55,536 nt of DNA from positions 1 to 55,536 of the forward strand of contig CANBVJ010000016.1 of assembly GCA_947372865.1 (NCBI GenBank), given 5' to 3'. The DNA is from Comamonadaceae bacterium (GTDB taxonomy: Bacteria; Pseudomonadota; Gammaproteobacteria; Burkholderiales; Burkholderiaceae_C). Both the position numbers and the translations under genes were made by a program. The notes under the pieces were generated by a model. The model made no database searches. It had not been told where the DNA came from and was given only the letters and a program-made list of their open reading frames with translations. How positions within the stretch are numbered: position 1 is the stretch's first letter; every line of letters starts with the position of its first letter. Shown in pieces: positions 8,943-15,299 of this stretch.

Positions 8943-9283
8943 GCCGCCGGGTTTGGCAGCGCGGCGACATTGTGGTCGCCAGTTTTGACCCCACGCTGGG
9001 ACATGAGCAGCAAGGGCGTAGACCCGGCATTGTGGTCACGCACGCAGACCTGAACCGGCTGGGCATGATTGGCGTTTGCCCCATCACGCAGGGCGGCATG
9101 GCCGCGCGCAATGCGGGTTTGTCGGTGAGCCTGATGGGCAGTGGCACACAAACCCAGGGGGTTGTGCTGGTGCACCAGTTTCGGATGATCGACCCGTCGC
9201 AGCGCGCTTTGACACTGATTGAGCAAGCGCCAGACGACATCGTGGAAGAAGTGCGTGCACGGGTGGCGGCCATGCTCGACTAA
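8939..9283 (+). CDS. MazF/PemK-type toxin (probable endoribonuclease)
   Basis: This 114-residue protein has the MazF/PemK layout: the first strand VWQRGDIVVASFDPTLGHEQQGRRPGIVV in pieces, then VCPITQGG and a C-terminal helix. MazF enzymes cut mRNA or tRNA at short sequences. I take the TTG at 8939 as start because it overlaps the antitoxin stop and begins just before the conserved first strand. The only ATG further upstream (8900) lies inside the antitoxin gene. Catalytic Arg (GRRPGIVV) is present, so the toxin looks intact. Confidence 0.85.
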   Translation: MSRRVWQRGDIVVASFDPTLGHEQQGRRPGIVVTHADLNRLGMIGVCPITQGGMAARNAGLSVSLMGSGTQTQGVVLVHQFRMIDPSQRALTLIEQAPDDIVEEVRARVAAMLD

Positions 9284-9387
9284 GGAGACGCTGGCGTGGC
9301 CTAGGGCAAAGGGCGCACCCTTGGTGCCAGAAAAATCCTCACAACCCTTTTTTTTTGCTAAGATTACCGAGCCGGCTGCCACCCAAC

Positions 9388-9487
9388 CGGCGGACAAGAA
9401 ATTGAAGGGCAAACCCGGCTAAAGCCGGTGACGCAAAGCCACCGAACTAAAGCGCTGCCACCCAGCGCAATGTCAGCGGGGCCGCCA
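9388..9487 (+). ncRNA. cyclic-di-GMP-I (GEMM-I) riboswitch aptamer
   Basis: The segment AGGGCAAACC (9406-9415) and the segment GACGCAAAGCC (9430-9440) are the two most conserved GEMM-I sequences, separated by a hairpin with arms CCGGC/GCCGG. A second internal hairpin GCGCTG-CCACC-CAGCGC follows, then AGCGGGG (9475-9481), which matches the conserved 3' strand of the Vibrio cholerae Vc2 aptamer. An outer helix CGGCGG/CCGCC closes the element. The loop is UAAA rather than the usual GAAA. GEMM-I aptamers bind cyclic di-GMP and control the downstream gene. It is followed by a hairpin at 9495-9515. Confidence 0.85.
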
Positions 9488-9494
9488 GATTCGA

Positions 9495-9515
9495 CGGACA
9501 AGATCGCCTTGTCTG
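9495..9515 (+). terminator. possible expression-platform hairpin of the riboswitch
   Basis: A stem GACAAG/CTTGTC extended by one G-U and one C-G pair, with loop ATCGC, is followed by a pyrimidine-rich TGCTCTTTCCTGTTGTT run. It lies directly after the aptamer, where a terminator switch would be. The U-run is broken, so termination strength is uncertain. Confidence 0.4.
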
Positions 9516-9554
9516 CTCTTTCCTGTTGTTGCACACCGCAATGAGGAAGTCGAT

Positions 9555-9623
9555 ATGCGTCTGACATTTGCACCTTGCTGCGCCCGGCGCCCCGCCGCGC
9601 CTAACGCGGGCTTGCGCCCATGA
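9555..9623 (+). CDS. 22-codon leader ORF after the riboswitch
   Basis: ATG at 9555 has a good ribosome-binding site (GAGGA, 9543-9547, 7-base spacing). The product is MRLTFAPCCARRPAAPNAGL plus RP, and its TGA overlaps the ATG of the next gene (ATGA at 9620-9623). This layout suggests translational coupling of the downstream gene to the leader. No family is recognised. A chance ORF cannot be excluded, but the ribosome-binding site and the four-base overlap together are suggestive. Confidence 0.5.
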   Translation: MRLTFAPCCARRPAAPNAGLRP

Positions 9624-10267
9624 GCGCGCAGGCAACACTGGCGGACGCGCCACCCCAGCTTGATGTGTCGCCGGGCAACCCCTGCCCTTTTTTGCGGGCC
9701 CTGGTGGCCGGCGGCTGGCTGAACGACGAGGTCGAACCCCTGGGCAAAGTGCGCGATACCATTGTGCAAGCCAGTGGCCGGCCCCTGCCCGGCGCGGTGA
9801 TTGTGGCCATCGCCGTGATCGCCAACGGCCTGACACCCGCGCCGCTGCTGCGCAATGCGCGCAAAGGCCTGCGCTTAAGCGCCCTGCGCGGCGGGCCGCT
9901 AGACAAACGCGGCAGCGGCTCGCGCCTGATTAACGCCAACGGACAGTTTCAGGCGCCCGAGCTAGAGCGCCTGGCCAGCTTTGCCAGCCCCAAGCCCCTG
10001 CCCCTGGGCGGCAGCGAACTGGGCCTGAGCCTGCCCCAGATCACCGCCATGATGGACGCCAACTTTGCCCGCGCCCGCAGCACCCGCCGACGCGTGGACC
10101 GCGCCATGATGAACGCCGAGTGGCCCGTGTTGCTCAAGTTCATGGGCAAAGACGCGGCCGACGGCACGCGCTACTTGTGCGTGGAAGAGGTGCAGGTATT
10201 GGTTCGGGATCGGCGGTTGCCGGGAAGGGTTGTAGAGCGGTTGGGGGGTGGGCGTGCAGGGGTTTGA
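9620..10267 (+). CDS. uncharacterised protein with PCP motif, under c-di-GMP riboswitch
   Basis: This 215-residue protein has no signal peptide and no family I can name with confidence. Near residue 20 it has NPCPFLRALVAGGWL, which resembles the PCP-x-L-x-x-L-x-x-x-G-Y/W-L segment of heme-thiolate (family 2) peroxidases, where the Cys binds heme. The later acidic motif of those enzymes is not clearly present. A hydrophobic stretch AVIVAIAVIANGL follows. The C-terminal part (TRYLCVEEVQVLVRDRRLP) is soluble. It has no separate ribosome-binding site and starts within the stop of the leader ORF. Peroxidase-like function is a guess from one motif. Confidence 0.6.
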   Translation: MSAQATLADAPPQLDVSPGNPCPFLRALVAGGWLNDEVEPLGKVRDTIVQASGRPLPGAVIVAIAVIANGLTPAPLLRNARKGLRLSALRGGPLDKRGSGSRLINANGQFQAPELERLASFASPKPLPLGGSELGLSLPQITAMMDANFARARSTRRRVDRAMMNAEWPVLLKFMGKDAADGTRYLCVEEVQVLVRDRRLPGRVVERLGGGRAGV

Positions 10268-10515
10268 GGCGGCGCGCGGGACCCGACACGATTCAAACCG
10301 AATGGAAATGACCTCGACGTCTATCGCGTTTGACGCAAACCTAGGTCCAACGCGCCTCGCCAAGCTGTTGGTCTATGGCCGCAACATATGTCGCCGGATA
10401 TTCGGTCGTCCAAATCGGGGATGCCAAGCTAGGCGGTCGGCCACATCACGTCAGGCCTCTCAAACGCCGACCGCGCCACTCGCAGCGTTCAACAACTCCC
10501 GTAGGAGCACTCAGA
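10268..10515. other. non-coding left edge of the cassette region
   Basis: Base composition changes here from C-rich host DNA to a more even mix. I see no convincing gene, tRNA or complete attC site. A weak CTAGGC at about 10430 and a GTTCAAC at about 10480 are too degenerate to call a recombination core. The next gene seems to start at a TTG at 10516 after GGAG. Confidence 0.4.
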
Positions 10516-11715
10516 TTGCTACTTCAACCCCTAGATCAGCTCAATGAGCAACTTCTCCAGAAGCTCTGTGATGACAGTTGCCCTGAATCGCAAACTTTGG
10601 AATTTAAGCGCGCGATTCCGGGGAGTGCTGAAAAGGATAAGCATGAGATCTGCAAGGACGTCGCCGCATTGGCGAACACCGACGGCGGCGACCTGGTTTA
10701 CGGAATTGAAGAGCACGCCGGAACGGCAGGTGCAATCCAACCAATTACCGCCGAACCAGCGGACGCTGCAATGCGCAGGATCGCTCAAATCCTGGACGCC
10801 GGAATCGAGCCTCGGATTCAAGGCATCAAGATGCGCCACTTTGATGTCGGAGGTGGCTACGCGCTAGTACTCAGAGTGTCGGCGTCATTCGATGGCCCTC
10901 ACTGCATCCGAACAAACAGCAGCAGGCGATTCGTAATGAGAAACGGAACAAGCACCACAGACATGTCCTTCGACCAATTGCGCGGCGCCTTTGATCGAAC
11001 GGCCACACTTGCTGAGCGCGCACGTCACTTCATTGCCGATCGCCTTCAGCAAATCGCTGTGCGCAAGACAACGGCACCACTGATGGAGGGGCCGCAATGG
11101 ATTGTTCACCTAGTTCCAGTAGCGGGATTGGCCGGGCGGAGAACAGTTGATCTGCGAAGCATCTACTCCAAGGCGTTCACTGAATTCCTGGGTACTGACT
11201 GGGGTGGTGGCAGCAGAACGTTCAACTTAGATGGTCTCCTTATCCATCCGAGCGGGAAGCAAAATGATGGCTTCTACGCCTACAACCACATCTTTCGAAC
11301 TGGCGCACTTGAAGGTGCGCAGTTGGGTGGCGAGACGCGCGAAGTTTCTCCAGGCGTGAAGAAGTCAATCGTCTGGTCGCTAGATATGTCCAAGTTCTTC
11401 TACGTTACGGTGAAGCAGTACTTGAACTCAATGAAGGCGTGGGGTTTCGCTGGACCGGCAGTTTTGAGCGTTGCGATCCTAAACGTGAAGGGATTTGAAT
11501 TGGGCACCGGTAATGTGTTCTATAGGCCTAACCGAACAACCGCTGACAGGCCACACCTGATCCCGCCAGAGCTCTGGATAGAAGACATTGACTCGATCAG
11601 CATTGATGAGGCTATGCGTCATCTTCTAGACAACTTGTGGCAGGGCTTTGGCGCCCAGAGCTGCCTCGACTTCGACGAGAAGACAGGAACGTTTGCACCA
11701 AGGGGTGGCCAGTGA
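10516..11715 (+). CDS. AlbA_2 (Schlafen-like) domain protein, cassette gene 1
   Basis: This ~399-residue protein has an N-terminal AlbA_2 domain over about residues 8-150: SQTLEFKRAIPG, ALANTDGGDLVYGIEE and RRFVMRNGTSTTDMS are its typical strands. AlbA_2 domains occur in transcription regulators and in defence proteins. The C-terminal ~240 residues match nothing I recognise. I chose TTG 10516 (GGAG at 10503-10506); the ATG at 10375 has no ribosome-binding site and would add 47 low-complexity basic residues. Codon use is unlike the flanking core genes. An attC-like site follows 16 bases after the stop, the normal position in an integron cassette. Confidence 0.7.
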   Translation: MLLQPLDQLNEQLLQKLCDDSCPESQTLEFKRAIPGSAEKDKHEICKDVAALANTDGGDLVYGIEEHAGTAGAIQPITAEPADAAMRRIAQILDAGIEPRIQGIKMRHFDVGGGYALVLRVSASFDGPHCIRTNSSRRFVMRNGTSTTDMSFDQLRGAFDRTATLAERARHFIADRLQQIAVRKTTAPLMEGPQWIVHLVPVAGLAGRRTVDLRSIYSKAFTEFLGTDWGGGSRTFNLDGLLIHPSGKQNDGFYAYNHIFRTGALEGAQLGGETREVSPGVKKSIVWSLDMSKFFYVTVKQYLNSMKAWGFAGPAVLSVAILNVKGFELGTGNVFYRPNRTTADRPHLIPPELWIEDIDSISIDEAMRHLLDNLWQGFGAQSCLDFDEKTGTFAPRGGQ

Positions 11716-11731
11716 GCGCTCGCGAGATGTG

Positions 11732-11860
11732 GCCTAACCCCTCGCTCAAGCGGAGCGCTGCCGGCAGGCCACCAGACCCGGGCCGGTGGTCCGCTGTACA
11801 TTTTTACCGGCCTGGGCCTGGCGTCCTGCCGTTGTCGCCCGCTTAGCTCGAACTTTAGGC
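11732..11860 (+). repeat. attC-like recombination site 1
   Basis: The site opens with GCCTAACCCCTCGCTCAAGC and closes with GCTTAGCTCGAACTTTAGGC. The two ends are imperfect inverted repeats with the R''/L'' and L'/R' layout of attC sites, and the inner arms (CTGCCGGCAGG, CGTCCTGCCG) continue the pairing. Length is 129 bases. The R' core is TTTAGGC instead of GTTAGGC. It lies directly after the AlbA_2 gene and 16 bases before the next start. Confidence 0.75.
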
Positions 11861-11876
11861 ATCTCAAACACTGCCT

Positions 11877-13292
11877 ATGCAACCGCGCTGTCAAATCTGC
11901 TGCAATTCGAAGCGGCGCGTCCGATTCCATACCGAACAACTGGCGATCTGTCAGTGGTGTGTGACTGAGCTATCTAACTCGGACAAATCTCCGGCGAAGA
12001 TTGTCGATGAGCGACGCAGTTCAGCAACATTCGGGCATAGGGAGGCCGCCGAACAAGAGCTTGCCCGAATCCGCAGCCTCAAGACAATTCCGCCTCAGCT
12101 AGCCAGCGCTACCCTTGATTCCGTCAGCAATTACGCCGAGGTAGCCGTCAGGCGAAATGAAGGTATCTTCCAGTCGCTTTACAGATCAATGATTGACGAC
12201 GCAAGGCGCCGTAAAGAGGTCGCAGCCGTTGCTGCTCTCCGCAAATCCGAAGTCTTGGCTGCACACAACGCGGTGATCGCCGTACACGCTCTTCAACAGC
12301 AAGAGCTTGATGCCAAGATTGCAGCGACCGAATCGAGTATCGGTCGAATATCAGAAATGGTCGAACAGGAGATACGGGAACTCTTTGATGACGCGAGTCT
12401 GGCCGAACCAACAAAGTCCAAGGAGCTAAGGCTATTGCGAGCCTTCTTGGTAGGTCTGATCGATTTCAAGAGAACTGAGCATACAAGGCCAGAACCACTA
12501 GCGTATGAGGAGCAAAAGAGACGAATCCGGGCTCGCGATAGCTACCGATGCGTTTGCTGCCTGCGCGGCTTTGCGCAGGGCGAGCTACACGTACACCACG
12601 TTCTCCCGCTATCGCGATTTGGAACCAACTTCGACTCTAACCTCGTTACTTTATGCCATCCATGCCACAACAAACAGCATCCGGGCTTTCAAGTAACTCG
12701 CACATTTCCAATTAAGCGCCGCCCTTCAACCTTCCAGTTCGTGGCTGTGGATATCGAAACCACAGGACTAACGAATGACGACGCAATTATTGAAATAGCT
12801 GCGGTGAAGTTTGTTGAAGGACGGGTTGAAGAGGTCTACTGTTCCCTGGTTCGCAGCAAGAAGGTCGTACCCGCAAACGTCACTCGAATCACAGGAATCA
12901 CTCAAGCGATGATTGCGGAAGCGCCTCATCCCGAAGTAGTCATACGGGACTTCGTAGCATTCATAGCCAATCACCGTCTGGTCTTCCACAATGCTTCGTT
13001 CGACATGCGATTCATTGGTAAGTATCTGGAATACTTTAACCACCCTTTACCTCGCCGGATTATCGATACGCTTCCCATGGCACGAAGAAAACTGCCCGAA
13101 CTTTCGAGCCATCGCCTAGTAACTCTTGTAGAACATCTTGGCCTCCCAGTAGCGCGGTCACACCGCGCGCAGGACGACAGCATTGCGACCGGCCATTTGT
13201 ATTTGGCATTGCGCGAGATTACAGCTCCAATAGCTGCGAAGAAGCGAAGAAAGTCAACGGTCACCCCGTCGAAACAGAAAAGAAGCGCTTAA
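11877..13292 (+). CDS. HNH nuclease + DEDDh 3'-5' exonuclease fusion, cassette gene 2
   Basis: This 471-residue protein has four parts. Residues 5-28 form a CxxC...CxxC zinc ribbon. Residues ~50-200 are helical, probably coiled coil. Residues ~212-268 are an HNH endonuclease (C225xxC228, HVHH 238-241, C260xxC263, then NKQH). Residues ~286-448 are a DnaQ-type exonuclease with DIETTG (D292, E294), HNASFD (D376) and HRAQDD (H429, D433); all four acidic residues and the His are present. The tail is Lys-rich. The start lies 17 bases after the attC-like core, as in integron cassettes. Dual nuclease architecture suggests a role against foreign DNA, which is inference. GC is lower than in core genes. 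Confidence 0.85.
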   Translation: MQPRCQICCNSKRRVRFHTEQLAICQWCVTELSNSDKSPAKIVDERRSSATFGHREAAEQELARIRSLKTIPPQLASATLDSVSNYAEVAVRRNEGIFQSLYRSMIDDARRRKEVAAVAALRKSEVLAAHNAVIAVHALQQQELDAKIAATESSIGRISEMVEQEIRELFDDASLAEPTKSKELRLLRAFLVGLIDFKRTEHTRPEPLAYEEQKRRIRARDSYRCVCCLRGFAQGELHVHHVLPLSRFGTNFDSNLVTLCHPCHNKQHPGFQVTRTFPIKRRPSTFQFVAVDIETTGLTNDDAIIEIAAVKFVEGRVEEVYCSLVRSKKVVPANVTRITGITQAMIAEAPHPEVVIRDFVAFIANHRLVFHNASFDMRFIGKYLEYFNHPLPRRIIDTLPMARRKLPELSSHRLVTLVEHLGLPVARSHRAQDDSIATGHLYLALREITAPIAAKKRRKSTVTPSKQKRSA

Positions 13293-13307
13293 GCAGCGCA
13301 CGAAGAT

Positions 13308-13436
13308 GCCTAACCCCTCCTTCAACCTGGCTTACTACTGCAAGCGCTTTAAGCCAGGGCCTCAGCACATGGTGCATCATTTCAGCCCGCGCTTACTGCG
13401 CTTGCCGCGGCAGGCCGGTTATCTTGTACGTTAGGC
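13308..13436 (+). repeat. attC-like recombination site 2
   Basis: The site opens with GCCTAACCCCTCCTTCAACC and closes with GGTTATCTTGTACGTTAGGC. GCCTAAC and GTTAGGC are perfect R'' and R' cores, and the TCAACCTGGC and GGCCGGTTAT arms pair with small mismatches. Length is 129 bases, equal to site 1. It begins 16 bases after the nuclease gene stop and ends 5 bases before the next ATG. Confidence 0.8.
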
Positions 13437-13441
13437 GACAG

Positions 13442-14140
13442 ATGCCCGACCTTGCTACTGCCCTAGAAGACCTAAAGGGTTCGCTCTGTCGCGAGATTGA
13501 CGTTGGCGGACTCTTCACTCGTAACCCAATTGCCCACAAGTGGAAGGCGCACTGGCGTTCGCTCCTAATCCGGGAGTCTGTCGCATGGCGGCTACAGGAC
13601 CTAATGGAGCAGTCGCTAGCACTTTCGAGAGATGGCCGTGTTCTCGGCGCCAGAATTCTGCTGAGGTCGGCGTTCGAGACCTTGGGAGTACTGATTTACC
13701 TGAACAGATCGATACGCAGTGTTGTTGCTGGGAATCTCAGCTTTCATGTCTTCTCTGCGAAGACCGCGCACCTGTTGCTTGGATCAAGGGACAAGTCAAC
13801 CAGTCATACGCAGATCGGCGTCCTCACTATCTTGGATGGCGCAAACAAGCGTTACCCCGGATTATCAGATTGGTATGCATCCCTCTCCGAGAGTGCTCAC
13901 CCGAACTACGAGGGAATGCTGTTTGGTTACTCCACCGCCAATCAGGCGAACCACGTCACCAACTTCAGGAATAGATGGAGTGAACTTTATGGCAGAACAC
14001 ATGAGGATGCGCTCGGCGCCTGCCTGGCGGTCTTTCTCAGTGAGTACAACGATGAATCGTCCGACGCGCTTAACGCTCTGGAGAAGTGGATTGAACTTCA
14101 CGATGCCCAGCTTGAAGCAAACAAACCGGACGCGACGTGA
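13442..14140 (+). CDS. DUF5677-like helical protein, cassette gene 3
   Basis: This 232-residue mainly helical protein has the ALSRDGRVLGARILLRSAFE segment that resembles the conserved R...LLRsafE core of DUF5677 proteins. It also has ESAHPNYEGMLFGY near residue 150. No catalytic motif is evident. ATG 13442 lies five bases after the attC R' core, which is why I prefer it over the longer frame that reads through the site. Such proteins are common cassette cargo and some Abi-type systems look similar, but function is unknown. Confidence 0.65.
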   Translation: MPDLATALEDLKGSLCREIDVGGLFTRNPIAHKWKAHWRSLLIRESVAWRLQDLMEQSLALSRDGRVLGARILLRSAFETLGVLIYLNRSIRSVVAGNLSFHVFSAKTAHLLLGSRDKSTSHTQIGVLTILDGANKRYPGLSDWYASLSESAHPNYEGMLFGYSTANQANHVTNFRNRWSELYGRTHEDALGACLAVFLSEYNDESSDALNALEKWIELHDAQLEANKPDAT

Positions 14141-14423
14141 CGCCTAACCCTCGCTCAATCGCCGTCCGCAACAAGACGTTGACCTTGGTCTGCCGCCCTT
14201 TTCCGCTCGCTCGCAGACGAGCCAACACGTCAGCGTCCACCCGCATGGTGAGCAAGGGGCGCTTCATTACAGAAGACGGTCCGCCACGCGCGGGGCGCAG
14301 GCGGGCCAGTTCGGCGTCGCTCAGGGGTTGGGCGTCCGGGTCGCTCAGCGCGGCAGCATAAATCGCCGCGTCTTCCTCACTTGTGGGCAAGGCAATTTCG
14401 CGTCCAGCGCGTGTATTAATCAT
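14070..14423 (-). CDS. orphan BrnA/DUF4415-like antitoxin with altered C-terminus
   Basis: Residues 1-~90 match BrnA-type antitoxins: a variable N-terminal arm (EEDAAIYAAALSDPDAQPLS), then the RHH core KRPLLTMRVDADVLARLRASG and KGRQTKVNVLLRTAI. From about residue 92 the frame enters the attC half site (ERGLGV) and then the antisense of cassette gene 3, so the last ~25 residues are not native. No BrnT toxin is adjacent. The ATG overlaps the stop of the TetR gene by eight bases (ATGATTAA), so both may be co-transcribed. Confidence 0.6.
   Translation of the reverse strand: MINTRAGREIALPTSEEDAAIYAAALSDPDAQPLSDAELARLRPARGGPSSVMKRPLLTMRVDADVLARLRASGKGRQTKVNVLLRTAIERGLGVTSRPVCLLQAGHREVQSTSPER
14142..14165 (+). 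repeat. attC-like half site 3 (left arm only)
   Basis: GCCTAACCCTCGCTCAATCG follows the cassette gene 3 stop by one base and matches the left arm of attC-like site 1 in 17 of about 18 aligned positions, apart from one missing C. I find no matching right arm in the following 300 bases. It marks the truncated right edge of the array. Part of it also reads as the end of the antitoxin frame on the other strand, so some of the likeness could be chance. Confidence 0.5.
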
Positions 14424-15132
14424 TCAACACCGTCCGCAGCACCATATCCACAATCAGCGCCTCCGCCGCCGCAAAGTCGGCCTCTTCCAGCGCGGGTTTG
14501 CCCAGCACCAGGCTGATCTGGCTGGCCCAGTCGGCGTAGACCTGGGTGGACGCCCAGAGCAAGACCATCAAGTGGCGGCCGTCCAGGGGGCGGCACAGGC
14601 CGCGTTCGGCCCAGCGGTTCAGGATGGCCACGTCGGCTTGCACCGCCGGTATCACGCGCGCGGCAATCTCGGCTGAAAAAATGGGGGCGCCAGACACCAC
14701 TTCGTTGGCGTAGACGCGCGAATCGTCGGGGTGTTCGCGCGAGAAGCGCAGTTTGCCGGCAATGTATTCGCGCAGCGCTTGCTCGGGGTCGTCGGGGCGC
14801 TGGCTCAGGGCGTCCATGTACGACAGCCACACGTCCAGTACGCCGTGCAGCACGCGGCGGTACAGCTCTTCTTTGCTGGGAAAGTAGTACAGCAGGTTTT
14901 GCTTGGACGCGCCCACCTCGCGCGCAATGTGGTCCAACGACACGCCGCCAAACCCGCGCTGCGCAAACAGGCGCTTGGCGGCAGCCAAGATGTCGGCCTC
15001 TAGCAGCTTGCGGGCCTGGCTTACTTTCACCGCTTTGGGCTTGGCCCCCGTCGTCTCTGCCGCTTGGGGCTTGGCGGCCCTGGGTTTGGCTGCCTTGGGT
15101 TTGACGGAGGAAGGTGGCGCCGGGTTTTTCAT
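14416..15132 (-). CDS. TetR family regulator, RutR-like
   Basis: This 238-residue regulator has an N-terminal ~35-residue stretch of Ala/Lys/Pro repeats (KPKAAKPRAAKPQAA). The TetR helix-turn-helix follows (AKRLFAQRGFGGVSLDHIAR, EVGASKQNLLYYFPSKEELY) and then a RutR-type ligand domain. RutR controls pyrimidine catabolism in response to uracil or thymine. The gene diverges from preT, and a perfect palindrome lies between them. ATG 15132 is chosen because the longer frame would run across that operator. The AKP-rich arm is unusual for the family. Confidence 0.85.
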   Translation of the reverse strand: MKNPAPPSSVKPKAAKPRAAKPQAAETTGAKPKAVKVSQARKLLEADILAAAKRLFAQRGFGGVSLDHIAREVGASKQNLLYYFPSKEELYRRVLHGVLDVWLSYMDALSQRPDDPEQALREYIAGKLRFSREHPDDSRVYANEVVSGAPIFSAEIAARVIPAVQADVAILNRWAERGLCRPLDGRHLMVLLWASTQVYADWASQISLVLGKPALEEADFAAAEALIVDMVLRTVLND

Positions 15133-15170
15133 TTTTCTGGTACGGGTTTTGCTAGCTTTGCGTCTAGGGT

Positions 15171-15188
15171 TTTTACCAATTGGTAAAA
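15171..15188. promoter_or_regulatory. RutR-like operator palindrome
   Basis: TTTTACCAATTGGTAAAA is a perfect 18-base palindrome 38 bases upstream of the TetR-family start and 112 upstream of preT. Its core ACCANNTGGT equals the core of the E. coli RutR consensus TTGACCANNTGGTCAA. A further ATTTTTACTGG half-like element follows. It most likely binds the divergent regulator and controls both directions. Confidence 0.7.
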
Positions 15189-15299
15189 CAATTTTTACTG
15201 GATTAAATAAACCTTGCAAACACGTCGGCATGCCAGTTGGGTGTGGCGTCTTGTTGAACTGGCCATTTTGATGCAAACCACGCGATTGGAAACTACACC

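Noticed and set aside
10268..10515. Possible attI or first attC site before the AlbA_2 gene
   Set aside because: CTAGGC and GTTCAAC motifs are present but no paired arms could be found, so the left edge of the array stays undefined.
13308..13436. Internal hairpin CTGGCTTA...TAAGCCAG as a terminator of the nuclease gene
   Set aside because: It lies within the attC-like site and has no U-run, so it is better explained as part of the folded recombination site.
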